A DNA stretch of 64,000 bases from Morchella semilibera. Its lineage: Eukaryota > Ascomycota > Pezizomycetes > Pezizales > Morchellaceae. This document shows, one piece after another, positions 61,988 through 64,000 of this stretch. The translations under genes and the position numbers were made by a program. The notes under the pieces were generated by a model. That model was not told the origin of the DNA, ran no database searches, and saw nothing but the letters and a program-made list of their open reading frames with translations. Positions within the stretch are counted from its first letter, which is position 1. The number at the start of each line of letters is the position of its first letter. The stretch covers positions 5,825,613 through 5,889,612 of the forward strand of contig CM018603.1 in the NCBI GenBank assembly GCA_009192285.1, in the 5' to 3' direction.

Positions 61988-64000
61988 ATGACGGGTCCTC
62001 CCACGCCTAACGTTGCTGGAACCCCAGCCCGGCTCCGTAGCGCCCCTCACTTACCTCATAACTCGCACAAGATCACAAGCAATACGATTGACTCTGTCAC
62101 TACCCCTCATTGTTCGCCAAGTTCAAGTCCTAAAAACAAGGACAATATAAGAGTGACACCCTTCCCAACCACCATCTCATTTTCTATATCTTTCCCCACA
62201 TTTCTATCTATCCTGCGATTCCTATCATTAGCCCTTCTTCTTATTGCTTTGGGGCTTCAGTTCTCCCACAAACCTTTTCTAGACGTTCTTCCCCGTCCAA
62301 CATCGAGGCTCAAACCCACCCCCACACGGCCTGTCCCCCAAGAGATTTTTGGGAGTAAGAGTACTTCAGCAGCCTCATCAACCCCAGAAACTGCTCCAGA
62401 AAACATATCAGGATTTGCAATTTGCAGACCTCAGAAGAACTATCAGAACGATCTAGACCCCGAAATATATCCAGATATCCCTCATCAAACATTCATCAAA
62501 GGGTTTAAAACTTCAGTAGAAACCAACCACATGGGATCAAACATGACTTTAATTGAGAAAGCTAAGTCTATTGCTGCGGAGTTTGAGTATACTCCAGAGC
62601 AAGCCAGAGCAGGTGTCAAGGAGTATCTTCGATTGATGGGTAAGCTCTGAATTGATGTGTCCCAGGGTTAAAACTAACTGATCTGCTTGAAAGACGTTGG
62701 ATTGAGCAATGATGGCGAGGCTATGACGATGATCCCAACTTATGTTACTAAGGTCCCCAACGGCACGGAAGAGGTAACACTTTCACGTATATTGCGAATA
62801 AGATCTCCTTATCATTGTTTCTAACAATTCTCTAGGGTGTGTATCTTGCTGTTGACCTTGGTGGTACCAATTTCCGTGTTTGTTCCATCACCCTGAAGGG
62901 CGACACAACCTTCAAGATCCAGCAATCCAAGGTCGCCATTCCCAGGTCCTTGATGGTCTCTGACTCCAAATCACTTTTCTCTTTCCTTGCAAAGCACATT
63001 GCCGAGTTTGTCAAAGAGCACCATTCGGACCACTTCGCTGAAGATGCTACCCACCACCTCCACCTTGGGTTCACATTCTCGTTCCCTGTGGATCAGAAAG
63101 CTGTCAACAAAGGATATTTGATCCGCTGGACCAAGGGTTTTGATATTCCTGATGCCATTGGAAAGGATGTTTGCGCACTTCTTCAGGCCGAAATCGATAT
63201 TCTCGGCCTTCCTGTTGTCGTCGCTGCTTTGGTCAATGACACTGTAGGAACTTTGATGGCGCGTTCATACACCTCACCTGGAAAGACTGGAACACTATTG
63301 GGCGCTATTTTCGGCACCGGAACCAACGGAGCCTACGTCGAGAAATTGAGTCGGATAACAAAAATGACCAAGCCTGACGCTAACGTAGGAGAGTATGATA
63401 AGTCTACCGGTGAAATGGTCGTTAACACTGAGTGGGGTAGCTTTGACAATGCCATGAAGGTTCTCCCGGATACCCCATATGACCGTGCTCTTGATAAGAA
63501 CAGTGTCAACCCTGGTATCCAGATGTTTGAGAAGCGTGTTTCCGGTATGTTCTTAGGCGAGATTCTCAGAAATGCAGTTTTGGCGTTGAAGGAAAGCCAC
63601 AACATATTTTCCGCGGCTACTATCAAGAAAGATTCGGCCCTCTACACTCCTTGGTCCCTTGATACTTCTATCCTATCATACATCGAGGCCGACGAAACTC
63701 CAAACTATTTGGTTACTCGTGAGACTATCCAGAAGGAGCTGGGGGTTTATGGAACCACCATCGAGGAGGCCGAAGCAATCAAGATCATCGTACACGCCAT
63801 CGGGAAGCGTTCCGCTCGTCTTTCGGCTGTCCCTATCGCTGCCATTGTTTTAGCAACTGGCAAACTTGGAAGCAATCCCAAACCAAACACCCAAGGCGCC
63901 GAAAACCCGGGTGCGGGTGACCTCTCATTCATTGAACAGGGTATTAATTCCATCGTAACAGCCGTCTTTGGTAAACCGGATTCCGCTCTATTGGTTGATA
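61988..64000 (+). CDS. Hexokinase family protein with N-terminal membrane anchor, 3' end cut by window
   Basis: Exons 61988-62639, 62694-62773 and 62836 onwards give 632 visible residues. The first 150 are a Ser/Pro-rich stretch with a hydrophobic helix (ILRFLSLALLLIALGLQF, about 76-93), not found in soluble hexokinases. The hexokinase fold follows: AVDLGGTNFRVCSI (phosphate-binding), LGFTFSFPV, TKGF, ALVNDTVGTLMA with the catalytic Asp, GAIFGTGTNGAY and NTEWGSFD. The anchor and LGFTFSFP, ALVNDTVG variants resemble the atypical HxkC-type hexokinases of filamentous fungi linked to the mitochondrial outer membrane and regulation; whether it phosphorylates glucose is open. Gene continues past the window. 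Confidence 0.88.

Overview
The window is fungal nuclear DNA, almost certainly a filamentous ascomycete (Pezizomycotina). Genes have short GT-AG introns of roughly 45-90 bases. Families present include a Dbf2/Sid2 kinase, a NACHT-ankyrin STAND protein, an isocyanide synthase, a CBM19-like mucin and an SAGA Sgf11-type protein. About 22 genes are supported and most could be assembled exon by exon with the reading frame closing exactly. I cannot fix the genus; an early-diverging Pezizomycotina class (Pezizomycetes or Orbiliomycetes) is only a guess.

Layout. 0-20 kb: 3' part of the mitochondrial Mg channel gene MRS2, a decayed short-chain dehydrogenase, two secreted Cys-containing proteins (the second a chitin-binding-like mucin with a 15-unit heptapeptide repeat), a DODA-type dioxygenase, a divergent pair of mitochondrial genes (complex I B8 subunit and pyruvate carrier subunit), and a sugar transporter. 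20-32 kb: an SDR, the Dbf2/Sid2 kinase, cytosolic TyrRS, a pyridoxal-reductase-like AKR, a stand-alone isocyanide synthase and tRNA methyltransferase TRM44. 33-43 kb: a PLAC8 protein, the ten-exon SMC5 gene and a secreted alpha-carbonic anhydrase. 43-49 kb: an NLR-like protein (STAND N-domain, NACHT, nine ankyrin repeats) head-to-head with a frameshifted F-box-ankyrin gene. 49-64 kb: an alpha/beta hydrolase lacking the usual serine, an Sgf11-like gene, a NAA50-like acetyltransferase, a signal peptide peptidase and the 5' part of a membrane-anchored hexokinase.

Housekeeping genes are mixed with accessory ones. Candidate adaptive loci are the NLR/F-box-ankyrin pair (allorecognition or immunity type) and the isocyanide synthase (specialised metabolism). 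The two secreted genes probably act at the cell wall or outside it.

The intergenic DNA is unusually structured. The palindrome TACATGTA occurs more than 40 times, all in non-coding DNA as far as I can see. A 17-base pattern TCAY-N4-TATCACTCG occurs ten times, all intergenic and often upstream of genes. At least six kinds of small terminal-inverted-repeat elements (MITE-like) are present, one of them in three copies.
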